A stretch of 64,000 bases of DNA from Gnetum montanum (taxonomy: Eukaryota > Streptophyta > Gnetopsida > Gnetales > Gnetaceae), in the NCBI GenBank assembly GCA_015680685.1, contig MNCI01008033.1:950000-1013999 (forward strand), in the 5' to 3' direction. Position numbers and translations under genes: made by a program. Shown one piece after another: positions 1 to 10,517 of the stretch. The first letter of the stretch is position 1, and each line of letters begins with the position of its first letter. The notes below the pieces were generated by a model. The model did not search any database. It saw only the letters and a program-made list of their open reading frames with translations, and was not told where the DNA came from.

Positions 1-116
1 TTTTGTCAAGTCTTGTAATAAAGACCGTTCACATGTCATCCCATTAGTTCCGTTTCCCCTAATAATCCCATACCTACCTGATATCATTGTAAGGAACTCG
101 AGGACGAGTTTTCATT

Positions 117-130
117 CAGTCATGGGGGTA
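117..130 (+). other. polypurine tract of copy A
   Basis: CAGTCATGGGGGTA directly precedes the LTR start TGATGAG. The same motif occurs before the 3' LTR of B1 (13450-13461) and, reversed, in B2 (37669-37682). It is the expected primer for plus-strand DNA synthesis. Confidence 0.75.
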
Positions 131-1204
131 TGATGAGACACGACCTGCATGTGCCACGATATTGTGTACGCGATATCGCGGCCGCCACGATATCGCATCT
201 TCCCCTACGATATCGCGTACACAATATCGCAGTCCGCCGCCATATCTATAAATAAGAGGTGGCACTCCCTTCATTTCCCAATCCTGGCTAGAAGTAGCGA
301 AGCTCTGGCAGATTGATCTCTCTAGAGTTAGAATTTTTTCCCATGTGCCCGCAGTAGGAGTCCTAGAGTGAACGACTCTTTATTCGAGCAGCTTGTAACC
401 TGAACCCAAGTTGTGTACGGCAATAAAGACGAACTTGATTGGATAAACCTTGCAGTACATGGTTTTATTGTTGTTTATTTACTGCTTTCCTAGTGCGCAC
501 AAGTACGACTTGATTACGAGCGTCTACGGACGTGTACGGCTAGTCAAGGAATCGGCTGCTTGTCGCAACGCATGAGTACGACTTGATTACGAGCATTGGC
601 TGCTTGGTAACCCAGTAGCGTATTCCAGGATTCTGCGCTTGGTAATCCCAGTGGTAGTCCAATGTGTACGGCTAGTCAAGGAATCGGCTACTCATTGCTA
701 GGCTAGAACGTGTGATAAGTACGACTTAGTTACGAGCACCCACGGGTGTGTACGGCTAGCTAAGGAATCGGCTGCTTATCACACTTAAGCTAAATAGGTG
801 CCTCAGTACGACCACTTCGAGCACTTGCGTTACGTGTGGTGATCCCAGTAACGATTAGCGTTTGGTAAGCCACAGTTGCATAGTTCAGGGTGTGTCCGGT
901 AAGTGGGAACGGATGCTGACGCTAGTTAATTTAGACTTAGGAATATAGTTAGAGTTAGCTTAGTTTCTCAACCCTTTCCTCTGATAACATAGAAGATAAA
1001 CCGAAAAATACCAAAAAAATCATATACCTCAGACTTGCTTAACCATACAGCGTGACACTTACAAGCAAGCCTGGGAAGACAACGAACGATTAACCCCAAG
1101 TGTTTCTTGTGGCGTTAAGGTGTTTAGTCTGCGGAGTTCGACCGGATTGCGCGTGCACGCTCGTATTCGTATGGTTGAGTGTAGGGGTACCTCGCCACTC
1201 ATCA
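131..1204 (+). repeat. 3' LTR of copy A, family B, expanded form
   Basis: The LTR runs from TGATGAGACA to CACTCATCA, 1074 bp, against about 800-860 bp in B1 and B2. U3 holds decayed copies of the CGATATCGCG palindrome just before a TATA box (TATAAATA, 247-254). The extra length comes from repeats inside the LTR: the phrases GTACGACTTGATTACGAGC and GTGTACGGCTAGTCAAGG recur between about 500 and 780. Confidence 0.85.
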
Positions 1205-1740
1205 AACCCCATAATCGAAGAAGTTGGCTTATATAGGTTATATGGCTGTTGAATTTTTGCTATACAATTCTGCCATGATTATTGATAGATTGATGTCACA
1301 TGCAAGTGTGGTAGGTGTTTGATTTTAGCTTAATTGCTATTTGTGGTAAGTTTTGATATCCCCAAGGCACCAAAACCATGCTAGTTACTAACAATAGTAA
1401 ATAAACTTTTCATCCATGCTGGCTTTTCCCACCCACGTTGGTCTTCCAATAGTAACATTGGGATTTGTTGAAAATAGAAACTCCAACCATTTCAACACTA
1501 GCCTTGATGTGGTAATGTTCACCTTATGGTGACTATGCAAGCCATAGTTTGGAGAATGAAAGTCAAACCCTCCACTGCTGGGCATAGGTGCTTCTAGCGT
1601 ACTAAAGGTCATACCCACGCCACCTCAACCCCCAACAAAACCCATGAAAATGCCAATTTTGGTAGCCCAAAAGGTAGTTTTGGCCTTCCCAAGCCCAAAT
1701 ATATACATGGTAAGACTTTTTATACTTGGGAAGTGAGGCA
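1205..1740. repeat. left direct repeat of element H (possible LTR)
   Basis: This stretch aligns with 3442-3939 over nearly its whole length, for example TTATATAGGTTATATGGCT at about 1229 and 3471 and AAAACCCATGAAAATGCC near 1637 and 3836. Similarity starts directly at the LTR border of copy A, so A inserted into this repeat and the left end is lost. The right end reads ...GTGAGGCA, compatible with an LTR CA end. Without a primer site or TSD the LTR reading is tentative. Confidence 0.5.
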
Positions 1741-1787
1741 TTGAGTGGTATTTTGTCATAGAGAGAGGGTATGTACTCCTTCCCATT

Positions 1788-2045
1788 TTAGTGAATTAGT
1801 TCATATTTACATTTAACCTTAGCCTCCATTTGTGGAATGAGGAGGCTAGCTTGGATTTTGACATAAATGAAGTTATAGTGATTTTCATTTATGACAGTAA
1901 AATTTGGGCTTTGTGCCCTTAGTTTGAACAATTGCCTACACTGAGCCATGACAGGGTCTTTTAGGTCATAGACCCTCATAGCATCTTGGTTAGATGTCAT
2001 ATCAGTCAAGTTGAGGGGAAAAATAGTTGACTGGCTAAAAGACAT
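1788..2045 (-). pseudogene. gag-leader fragment related to the Tat-lineage gag of G1
   Basis: The minus-strand frame encodes about 85 residues. Its second half resembles the N-terminal part of the G1 gag (about 33200-33400): both share the pattern F-T-V-[IV]-x5-Y-N-F-I-x-V-K-I-Q-A and, about 20 residues on, an E-[ML]-I-H end. It therefore looks like a surviving piece of a gypsy gag in element H. No other gag domain, zinc knuckle or pol follows. The similarity is by eye only; residues outside the shared block do not align. Confidence 0.5.
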
Positions 2046-3441
2046 GGTTAAAGGTTTAAACCTAGTTTAATAAAATGTATAATTATTTAATTAAATTAAA
2101 ATTCCAACAAGTGTAATTATTTAAGATGCAAAGGAGGTATGGCTGTAAAATGTTGTGAATTGCAATTGCAAAATGCAATGCAATTTGTAGTGACAAGGGG
2201 TACACCATGCACTTGAGAAGTCACAATGGTTTTGCATTGACAACACCAACTACGTTGGCTTTGCCAGCAATGGCTACATTGGAGGGGGAAAAGGAGGTAA
2301 GATGTTAACAATCACCTCACCCACTTGCCTTGTATTAGGGTTCTCCCTCTTGGTAGGAATAATGTATGTTTCTAAAAATGTAAATAAAAAAATTTGTCTT
2401 TTCAAAGGCTACATTGATGGGTGGAGAAGGACCAATGTTGGCCTTGTTGAAAAATTTCATGGCAGGAGGGTTTGAGTGCTTGTGGTAAAACAACACTAGC
2501 CTCTAGAACACATAAAGGTAGTGTTGACTGGCAACCACACTGGTCTTGCAAATTTCAGCAATTGATGTGAAAATTTTCCTAAAACCCAAATTGCCTCCAA
2601 CCTTAATGTTGGGTGGAGATTGATGGCAGTGTTGGTTTCTCTTGTAAGAAAAATTTGATCAAAGTTTAAAGATATTCAATGTAAAATTATTCTTTTTAAC
2701 TTACAACAAATGTTATCGAAATGGAAAAATGGGATTGGATGCAGAACTTGGATGGAAGCCCTTCTTCTAGCACTAGAAAATTGTTGCCCCTAAAAAACTT
2801 GGTTGCTAGAAAACCAAAAATCCTGGGTATAGAACAATTTTAGCCTTGAATTCTAAGGTCCTCTGAGAAAGAAGATCCAAGAAACCTAGGAACTTGAGAA
2901 ATGTAAACAAGGATAAACAAAATGTAAATATTGTAGATTTGATCTAGGAAATAAATGCACTGAAATAAAATTGTAACAACTTTGCACAAAAAATTAACTA
3001 TGAATTTTATTACAATGAAAATATTATAAAATAAAAAAAGTTCAGAATGTGTATAGATAGTTCTTGGATGCACAAGGGATTTGCTTTGGTGGAGTTTGAA
3101 GGTTGTTGAAGCTAGTAGTCTTGCACACCACAGTTAGCTCCATGATCCAAGTATTCCCCAACTTCCAAAACCAAAACTCCTTACAAGTTTTTCTCACAGA
3201 TCTGCAATGTTGATCACAGGGAGGGCGAGGGGTGTGGGGGGTAAGGTGTGTGAAGGAATTTTATCACAAAAGGGATACTACATTTGAATTCTTGATGCTT
3301 AGGTAGTCCAGTGTTGCTCTAAAAAGTATATCACAAGCCTTAAGATTACAAGTATTTTGAATGGACAAAGGTTCCATGCTTAAGAATTGTCAAAAGCTTT
3401 TGTGTTTTCTATCAATTCAAAAGACCAGGAATTGCAAATAA
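2046..3441. other. interior of element H, nothing recognised
   Basis: AT-rich sequence between the two direct repeats. No reading frame longer than about 80 codons resembles a known family, and no primer site or polypurine tract could be placed. It may be a decayed non-autonomous element interior. Confidence 0.4.
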
Positions 3442-3939
3442 TGGTGAAACCCTAGAATTAAAGAAGTATTATATAGGTTATATGGCTACTAAATTTTTGT
3501 TGTAAATTTCTGCCATGATTACTGACAAATTGGTGTCATGTGTAGGTGTGGCAGGTGTTTGATTCTAGCGTAGCTGCTATTTGTGGTAAGTTTTGATATC
3601 CCCAAGGCACGAAAACCATATTGGTTACCAATAATAGTAAACAAACTTTTCATCCATGCTAGCTTCTCCCACCCATGCTATTTTTCCAATAATAATGTTG
3701 GAGTTGTAGGAGCAGCATTGGGATTTGTTAAAAATAGAAACTCTAATCACTCCAACATTGGCCTTGATGTGGCAACATTGGCCTTATGGTGACTACATTG
3801 GCCATAGTTGGGAGAGTAAAGGTCATACTCCTCGAAAAACCCATGAAAATGCCAATTTTGGAAGTCCAAAAGGTATTTTTGGCCTTCCCAAGCCAAAATA
3901 TAGACATGGTAGGACTTTTTCCACTTAGAAAGTAAGGCT
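3442..3939. repeat. right direct repeat of element H (possible LTR)
   Basis: Second copy of the repeat at 1205-1740. It starts TGGTGAAACCC and ends near GTAAGGCT; similarity stops abruptly at about 1740 and 3940. By eye the two copies agree at roughly four in five positions, so they are old. Bases 3940-4094 to its right match nothing else in the window. Confidence 0.5.
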
Positions 3940-4094
3940 ATAGCAACTTAGGACATTTTTTTAGTCCTAAATGTTCAAGTATGTGAAATTGCTTTTCATG
4001 GATTACAATCTTCACATTTTATAATGAAATTTCAACCTCAAGTTTTATGGAGTAAAAGTTATAATGCTAAAAAGGTTGTGCATGAATTTTCTTG

Positions 4095-4419
4095 GTGGTG
4101 TTTCAAAGACATTTTGTATCCATTGGAGATGTCTTGCATGACGAGGAGATGTCTACATTACAGGGGAGACGTATCTCCTGTTAAGGCCAAGAATAACAAC
4201 ACTTGTTTTGAGGTATGGACCTCTTGATGTCTCCAAACAAGTTTTCATAGCTCTTGGAACCCCCTGAACTCATCAAAACAGACTCAAAACACTCCCAAAT
4301 GTGCTAAAACACCCTAGAATCATCATCAATAAGGTCAACACAAGAAGAAATACTCAAATAAGACTCACACATCTAAAATACATTGAAGATTACATAAGGG
4401 TTGGGTGATGTCATCATCA
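4095..4419 (-). repeat. truncated 3' LTR of element C
   Basis: Matches the right part of the 5' LTR (about 16085-16406): both contain GGAGACGT, the phrase GGCCAAGAATAA, a near-identical stretch with AACCCCCT(A/G)AACTCAT, and AAATACATTGA(A/G)GATTACA, and both end in CATCA. Roughly the left 470 bp of the LTR are missing. Confidence 0.7.
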
Positions 4420-4435
4420 TATCTCCCATCCTTAA
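4420..4435 (-). other. polypurine tract of element C
   Basis: On the plus strand TATCTCCCATCCTT lies next to the LTR end; its complement is a purine-rich tract in the place expected just before a minus-strand 3' LTR. Element F has an equivalent tract at 55526-55540. Confidence 0.5.
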
Positions 4436-4879
4436 AAATATCATGCTTAATGATCTTTCACAAGTTGGAAGACACCATGTCCCCATGAGTCAAGGGCATC
4501 ACACTTAGCACAACAATCAATACTCAATGCATCAAAAACATGAGAACAAATATTAACTGAGATTTTGGTTTTAAGCTTCTCTTACTCATGAAGGCACATC
4601 CTCATGCTCCACCATTCTTTCTTCATTTGAACATCTCCTTTGATTTGCATCCCCATGATTGCTCATACTTGCACAAAAGTGGCATAAGAATCTAGAAAAA
4701 TAATTGTTACCATCAACCATGGAGTAGGTCTTCTTGTCCAATGTGCAAACAACAATGGAATTTCTCCACTTGCTACTTGTTGATCTTTCTTATTCTTCCA
4801 ACATCCCCTTACTAATACAAATTTTAGCTTAGCACTTACACAAGTGCCCAAAAGTATCAACAAATATACTATTACCATC

Positions 4880-5599
4880 AACACCCAAGATTAAATAGTA
4901 GCACAAACAAACTTTTTCTCATTAATATGAGACTCCACACAATCAGTAATGGCATCCATATTAAATATATTCTCTTTAGCATCAAAAGAAATTTCATCAT
5001 CATAGATAGCATTCACATTCACAACATTCTTATAACTAGGAAGTATCAATGAAGAATTCAAGTTACCAACCTCACTATCAATAATAGTGGATAATAACCT
5101 AAACTTATGATTGTCTTGTCTTACAATCCAATAATTATTTTCTCCATAAAAAAATAGCCTCATTATCATAATTCCATGTTCTACCAAATATAAGATCTAA
5201 AGAATCAATAGGCAATACATCATAAAGAATCTGATAATGAAAACCTCAAATGGAATAATCAATGAGGCACTGTTTGTTAACTTATAATGATTCTTCATTA
5301 ACCAATGCACTTTGTATGTATTAGGGTGAGGAATGGTAACTAAATGAAATGACTACGTAACCTTTGTAGAAATAACATTTTCTTATGCTCCATCATTAAT
5401 GAGCACACTCAAGAAATTAACTTTAGCATCACAATGAGTTCTAGCCCTAATATGTATGAAAAAAGTACAACTATTCAACTTAGTTTGATTAGCAATATAT
5501 AAAGGATCATGTTCACATACCTTCTTTGAAGATTCAAGCTCATCCTCTTGCATAGTTTGAATTTCCTTATCCTTAAAGGCATTCCTTTTTAGCTTTATG
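4880..5599 (-). pseudogene. retropepsin-like protease region of element C
   Basis: Translating the minus strand from 5599 gives the end of the gag zinc knuckle, a basic linker, then V-L-I-N-D-G-A near 5385, a decayed form of the aspartic protease site L-I-D-x-G-A, and further on a block reading D-V-L-P-I-D...F-G-R-T-W (about 5220-5150), matching the C-terminal protease motif D-V-x-P-x-[DE]...G-R-P-W. Frames shift and stops occur between the blocks. The protease would have cut the gag-pol polyprotein. After it the frame continues as unrecognised open segments (to about 4663) and then reaches the polypurine tract, with no polymerase. Confidence 0.6.
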
Positions 5600-5604
5600 C
5601 ACTT
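5600..5604. repeat. left TSD of B1 (CACTT)
   Basis: CACTT directly precedes the B1 LTR start and is repeated at 14260-14264 directly after the B1 LTR end. It marks an intact integration. Confidence 0.9.
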
Positions 5605-6415
5605 TGATGGGAAGCGATATAGCATGGGCCGCAAGCGTACGCGATATCGTGTCTGCCGCGATATCGCAGTCCGCTGCAATGTCTATAAGTAAGAAGCAGC
5701 TCTCCCTTATTTGAGATCATAGTTTTAGATTGTAGCTAGACTCTGGTAGTTTGATCCCTCTAGAGTTAGATTATTTTCCCGTGTCTGCCTACAATGTGGT
5801 GAATGTAATTGTATGACATTTTTTATTCGAGTGTGATGTACTTGGACGTGCACATGACCGGCAATAAAGATCGAGATTACTTCATCATTGCAGCATTCAC
5901 TTTGTTATTTATTTGTTTATTTATTTAATGTTATTTACTACTTTTGCTCTCACCCTTAAACTCCTAGAACGCGGAATGAGTACAACTTGATTACGAGCAT
6001 TTAAGTGTGACTACTTGGTATCCCAGTGGCGTACTTAGGATCTACGCTTGGTAATCCCAGTTGTAGTCATGCACGAAGTCCAAGATGTGTACGGATGATC
6101 AAGGAATCAGTTGCTCATCGCACTTAGGCTAGATTAGATTCTCTTACCCTTTTCCTCCTAGCTTAGCTTAGTTACTATTACTTTTCACTGCCTTCAGGAG
6201 TAGCATTAGATTAGGAAACATATCATACACCTCACTCTAGACTAAACCATACATGACAAATATAAATACTAGTCCAGGTGAGAAGACAATGAACTGTGAT
6301 CTAAGGTTAACAATCTAGGTGCCAAAACTAGTCTGTCTGTGGAGTTTGACCAGATCATGCGTGAGAACGCTCGTATTCATATGGTTGAGTGTAGGGGTAT
6401 CCTCGTTGCTCATCA
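5605..6415 (+). repeat. 5' LTR of B1
   Basis: TGATGGGAAG to GCTCATCA, 811 bp. U3 has decayed GATATCG palindromes, then a TATA-like CTATAAGTAAG near 5681. It ends just before the primer site. A conserved block at its 3' end (CGCTCGTATTC...GTAGGGGTA) is shared by all family B LTRs. Confidence 0.9.
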
Positions 6416-6416
6416 T

Positions 6417-6433
6417 AGGCGTCGTTGCCGGGG
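6417..6433 (+). other. primer binding site, tRNA-Asp type
   Basis: AGGCGTCGTTGCCGGGG lies 1 bp after the LTR and matches 15 of 17 bases of the complement of the plant tRNA-Asp 3' end (TGGCGCCGTTGCCGGGG). Both differences are transitions. Athila and related elements use this primer type. Confidence 0.85.
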
Positions 6434-6558
6434 ACGGTGCTAGTTATCTAGATTAGTTAGATCATACAAGGTCGCTGTATAAGAACTTAACGATATATCT
6501 CTTAGAAAGAAGAAATAATTATTAAAGGTCACACATAATTCACACATAGCTTCACAAA

Positions 6559-7581
6559 ATGCCTCTCCTACAAGATAATAATAATGCCACACTTAGTGAG
6601 GAAGTTTATTGGAGAACCAATGAATTATATGATGATGAAGATTGGAGTATACAACCTAAAGTGGGAGTTTCTTATAAACATGAACAAAAACAACATCATC
6701 GCAACACATGAAAACATAACTTACTCGATGACAATGAACCCCCACTGACCACTACAAGCTTAACTCAAATACAAGAGGCTGTTCAAATCTCATGTAGGCA
6801 TCATAAAGAGAGCCGACTACCCAGGCTCGATTTAAATAACTTTCCAAAATTTTCAGGAGGCTATGACTTAGATTCGCATCAACATTTACAAGCCTTCTAC
6901 GATGCCTACACATGGAATAACATTGATAATGGGTGGCAAAAACTTAAGCTCTTCCCTATGATGCTCGTTGACCAAGCAAAAGTATGGTATAGATCGTTAA
7001 AACCAAATTCAATACGACGCTGGTCAACAATGGTAGAAGTCTTTAACGAAAAATATCAAACCTACGCAAGAGTGTCAGCCTTGAGGAAACAAATCCAAGG
7101 ATGGAAACAAGCACAACATGAACCCTTGGACACGACCTTAGAAAGATATTATGCACTATTAAACAATTTTTCAGGCCATGGGTTTTCCAAGGAAAGGCTA
7201 ATGTACCATATCATTGATGGGCTACATAATGACACAAGAGAGACCTTAGGAAGATATGCCCAAGGTCAATTATACCAACTACGAACTCATCAAATCGAAG
7301 AGCTTATTAAGAGGGTAGAAAAAGAAGAAGGAGAATTGGCTAGATGGGAGAGTGTTGAAAAACATCAATGGGACCAAAATATTAACTCAAAAAAGGTCCA
7401 TGATCATAAAAAGGAGATATCAACAAATGTCAAGGTGGAAACATCATCTTTGCCAATACAAAAATCGTTGGAAGAAGCCAAGGCAAAGATCAATAAGATG
7501 TTGGAATGGATGTATCAAAAGTGTGGAGAATATATCAATACCATTGGAGATAGAGTTTTGACAACCCAAGAAGCAGGATGA
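6559..7581 (+). pseudogene. gag of B1, one in-frame stop
   Basis: The frame starts at the ATG at 6559 and runs to the stop at 7579-7581, about 340 codons, broken by a TGA at 6709 that one C-to-T change (CGA, Arg) would explain. Gag forms the nucleocapsid-like particle that packages element RNA. The retrotransposon gag domain lies about 6820-7300: P-K-F-S-G-G near 6847, A-K-V-W-Y at about 6976, then a helical block ending in a conserved G-L-H-N near 7222. The pattern E-R-Y-Y-A-L-L...H-G-F-S resembles Athila gag (E-R-[FY]-K-x-L-L...H-G). B2 has the homologous gag (44971-43617), confirming the start MPL/MSL. No zinc knuckle occurs before 7581. Confidence 0.8.
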
Positions 7582-8560
7582 AACAGTAGACATTCAGAAA
7601 AAAAGAATAAAGGAAATAAGTGCTCAACTTCCAATCATAGATATGAATGGAACATATGCCTGTACGATCACCCCAAGGACCAGTGCCCAATATTGTTACA
7701 TCTACATGAGCATTGGGGAAACATGTTACATCTAGAGTTCGTACAGAGATACTGTGTTAGACCACAGTGGCAACCATCCTAGTAGTGGGGGAAACCACCC
7801 ATAGACTGGAGGCACCCTTCATATTTTCCAAACTCAAATGCTTATCATGTTCAACATCCTATTTCTCCATTTGGGCCAACATACTCTATCTCACCACAAT
7901 ACCATTCTCCTCAATACTATCAGCCCATACCTCCAACAGAACCACCACCTTATGCACCTTATATTCCTCCTAACTTTCCACATTCTCATCCTTTCCCTCC
8001 TTTCACAATGCCACCAACTGTTCCTAAGGTGTTTGTGCCACCGCAACAACCCACGAATAACACTTGTGCTACTACTTCCAACAACAGTGAAAAGCCTCCT
8101 CAACATCAAAGGCGTCCTTTCTTTAAACACGACTGTAAGAAGGGACAACATAATTCCGAGGCCACTGCATCTTCCAACTTAGCATAAGTCCCATACTGTG
8201 GTGCACCCTTACCTTCAAACCCAACACCTCATGTAACTTCATTAGGGCCACGAACTCACACTCCAACAACCATATGGCCCAATGAACACAACCATGGGAG
8301 GCATCATCAATCCAATCCTTGCATACCATCTAACGGTCATAAACATCATAGTGGGTCAACTTGTTATCTGGGACCTACATCGTATAAAGTGCTCCACTAT
8401 GCTTATTATAATCAAGTGTGTGAACCCCGAGGGGATAAGTATAGATTGGTTCCAATACTTCCAACATGCAAGGATCCTTATTTTCCATTTATTAATCCTT
8501 GCCATACTCAATCATTTAGTTATGGGGGATACCCCCCATTCTAATAACAAGCAAGATTAA
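7582..8560 (+). pseudogene. gag C-terminal tail with knuckle-like motif, proline-rich
   Basis: After the gag stop the sequence still encodes, in shifting frames, segments shared with B2 (43588-42546). The first (about 7650-7690) reads I-C-L-Y-D-H-P-K-x-Q-C-P; in B2 an extra Cys gives C-x2-C-x3-H-x4-C, one residue short of a retroviral zinc knuckle. A Pro/Ser/Thr/His-rich stretch follows (7800-8100) and the block ends with Y-G-G-Y-P-P-F-like codons before 8550. It is probably the RNA-binding end of gag, now broken by stops and frameshifts. Confidence 0.5.
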
Positions 8561-9949
8561 TAAATATTTTTCATTTTTTTTAATTTTATAACTTTTTGTT
8601 TTTCAGTTTTTCATTTTTCAACTTTTTGTTTTATCTTTTTATCTTTTTGTGTGTTTTTGTCTTTTTCTGTTTTTGTAAGTAATCTCATCTATGAATAAAA
8701 CACTCATGTGGATCGTTGGTTGAGGTGTGTTTTATGTTATTAATTCATGAGTGATCAATTATTTGGAATAGTGAGCTCATTACACCCACTCATCCACTCT
8801 ATAAATAAGAGGTTTTGTCCAAGGGTACAGTGATATTCTTGAAATTTTTAAAACTTAAAATTAATTTTGTGTTCATTGTACCTAGAATGAAGAAGGATGG
8901 ACCAAGAGGGAATGATTAGGGTGTGACATCAAAGGGACTTGTGGATTCTCTTTGGTGACGTTTGTGGGAGTTATCATGCAACGTGGTTGTACTAAGATCC
9001 TTATAGATCTAATGAAAAATGGGAGTAAGGGTAATCTAAAGGGCTCTCAAAAATCAAAAGCTATCTAGGGGGTCCTACTGGAAAGACATGCACCCATGCC
9101 TAAAGGTTGGCGGATTCTTTGGAATCAGTAGAGTGAAAAAAAAAAAAGAAAAAAAAAAGAAAGAAAAAAGAAAAAGAAAAAGAAAGTGCCATAAAACAAA
9201 AATCACTCCTCCCTTGTACTAAACGCCAAGTGATCGTACGCCTTGTTGTTATGGTACTCTCATAGTCGTTCATCATGGGATGAAACAATGCGATGTCACT
9301 GATTAGAGGAATGGACTTAGTCCTGATCTTGGAATGACAGGTTAATGACACGTTAATCATGCTTTACACATAGGATTCACTGTGACCTGGGTCAGTTACC
9401 TCATGTCCCAATCTCTATGATCCCTTTCCTTAGTTCATCTGATCTCACTGTTTGTGTAATTGTATCTCATGTCCCATGTAGCATAGAATTTTCATCTCAT
9501 TCCGGTGATATTTACATGTGTGTTTTTTGTGGAGTTAGTGTGGATTACATTTAACCCTTCTAGTGCCCACGGACACTTTAAGTGTGGTTACACAAGGGCA
9601 TAATAGGTTGAAACCTGCTTTGGGGAGGACCCACTTATGTAATTTTTTGTAATCTTTGCTTAGGACATAGCTTACACACACAATTTCTTACCCTCACCTT
9701 AATTTTTCATAATTCTCTATCCCTACTATTATCCCTCTCAACTTTAACGTTCCAATGTACCATTACATTCCCTTTTTTCGTAACCGCCAAATTTTTATTG
9801 CTAAAGTTCACATCCCTATCACTACTAATGCCTCTCAAATCGATAAAATTACCTTAGGACATCTTAATACTTGCCAATGTCCTCAATATTTAACATTAAT
9901 TTCAAGAAAAATCATTAAAAATTTGGTATTTTCATGTGTCTCACATTAG
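8561..9949 (+). other. non-coding interior of B1 between gag and ORF2 promoter
   Basis: No coding frame is supported. A T-rich block (8570-8680) follows the gag tail, and an A-rich run with scattered G lies at 9137-9186. Blocks recur in B2 on the other strand, for example the GGTCCTACTGGAAAGACATGCACCCATG region near 9070 and 42090-42120, so the stretch is inherited, not random. Confidence 0.6.
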
Positions 9950-10080
9950 TAGGGACGAGATATCGCGTACGCGATATCGCATCCCACGTGATATCGCGTA
10001 CGCGATGTACCATAAGTGATATCGCGTCCTATTTATCTATAAATAGGAACGCCTGCTGCAACACTTAGCATCATTTTGCC
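9950..10080 (+). promoter_or_regulatory. internal LTR-like promoter block of B1
   Basis: GATATCGCGTACGCGATATCGC-type palindromes lie at about 9958-9982 and 9989-10007, with another half at 10018-10026, directly followed by a TATA box (CTATAAATAGG, 10038-10048). The order, palindromes then TATA, is that of the family B LTR U3. The next reading frame is ORF2 at 10518. B2 keeps the same arrangement (41155-41260). Promoter activity is inferred. Confidence 0.6.
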
Positions 10081-10449
10081 ATTTCTACAGGGGGAGTTGT
10101 TGAAAAATTTTCTTTGCGACTTGCAATTGTGTGACCCTTGCTTTTTCACTCATATCTCACGCACTAGTGCTCAAATTTTAATTTCGTTTGAACCTGCTTG
10201 AACCTAGAGTGTTCAGTTTAGTCATGGGGGAGAGACACTTATCAAAAAGTACCTAAAATTTTTGAAATTTATCATCACCCAAAGGAAATCAGTTAAGGTA
10301 ATTAACACTAACACTTAGAATAATTGTGCCAACAATCATATGACCTTAAGTACACCGAGAGACTAAAATGGAAACCGCCTAAGTCACAAGACCCATTATT
10401 ATAATTTTCGGGCATGATCACACGTTATAACATAAGAGCTTTAATTAGG

Positions 10450-10516
10450 GTAAGCAGTAAGGTATAACTTAAGTTTGAAAACCAACCTTACTAACGCTTG
10501 ATTCGTGTGATTGCAG
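10450..10516 (+). other. predicted mini-intron before ORF2 (67 nt)
   Basis: GTAAGCAGTAAGG begins at 10450 and TGATTGCAG ends at 10516, two bases before the ORF2 ATG. A CTTACTAAC branch-site match lies about 25-30 nt before the acceptor. B2 has the homologous signals with 70 nt between donor and acceptor (40729-40660). Splicing is inferred from signals kept in two diverged copies. Confidence 0.55.
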
Positions 10517-10517
10517 A

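Larger units (their letters stand above)
1..1204 (+). mobile_element. 3' end of an Athila-like family B LTR retrotransposon (copy A)
   Basis: The window opens inside a family B element. Bases 1-130 match the end of the internal region of B1 (about 13360-13461), including the phrase before the polypurine tract. A TG...CA LTR follows at 131-1204 and ends in CTCATCA like the other family B LTRs. The 5' part lies outside the window, so no TSD can be checked; the flank starting at 1205 is element H. Orientation is + strand. Confidence 0.85.

Noticed and set aside
9100-9360. 86-codon minus-strand frame
   Set aside because: It reads through a low-complexity A/G run; no homologue is kept in B2.
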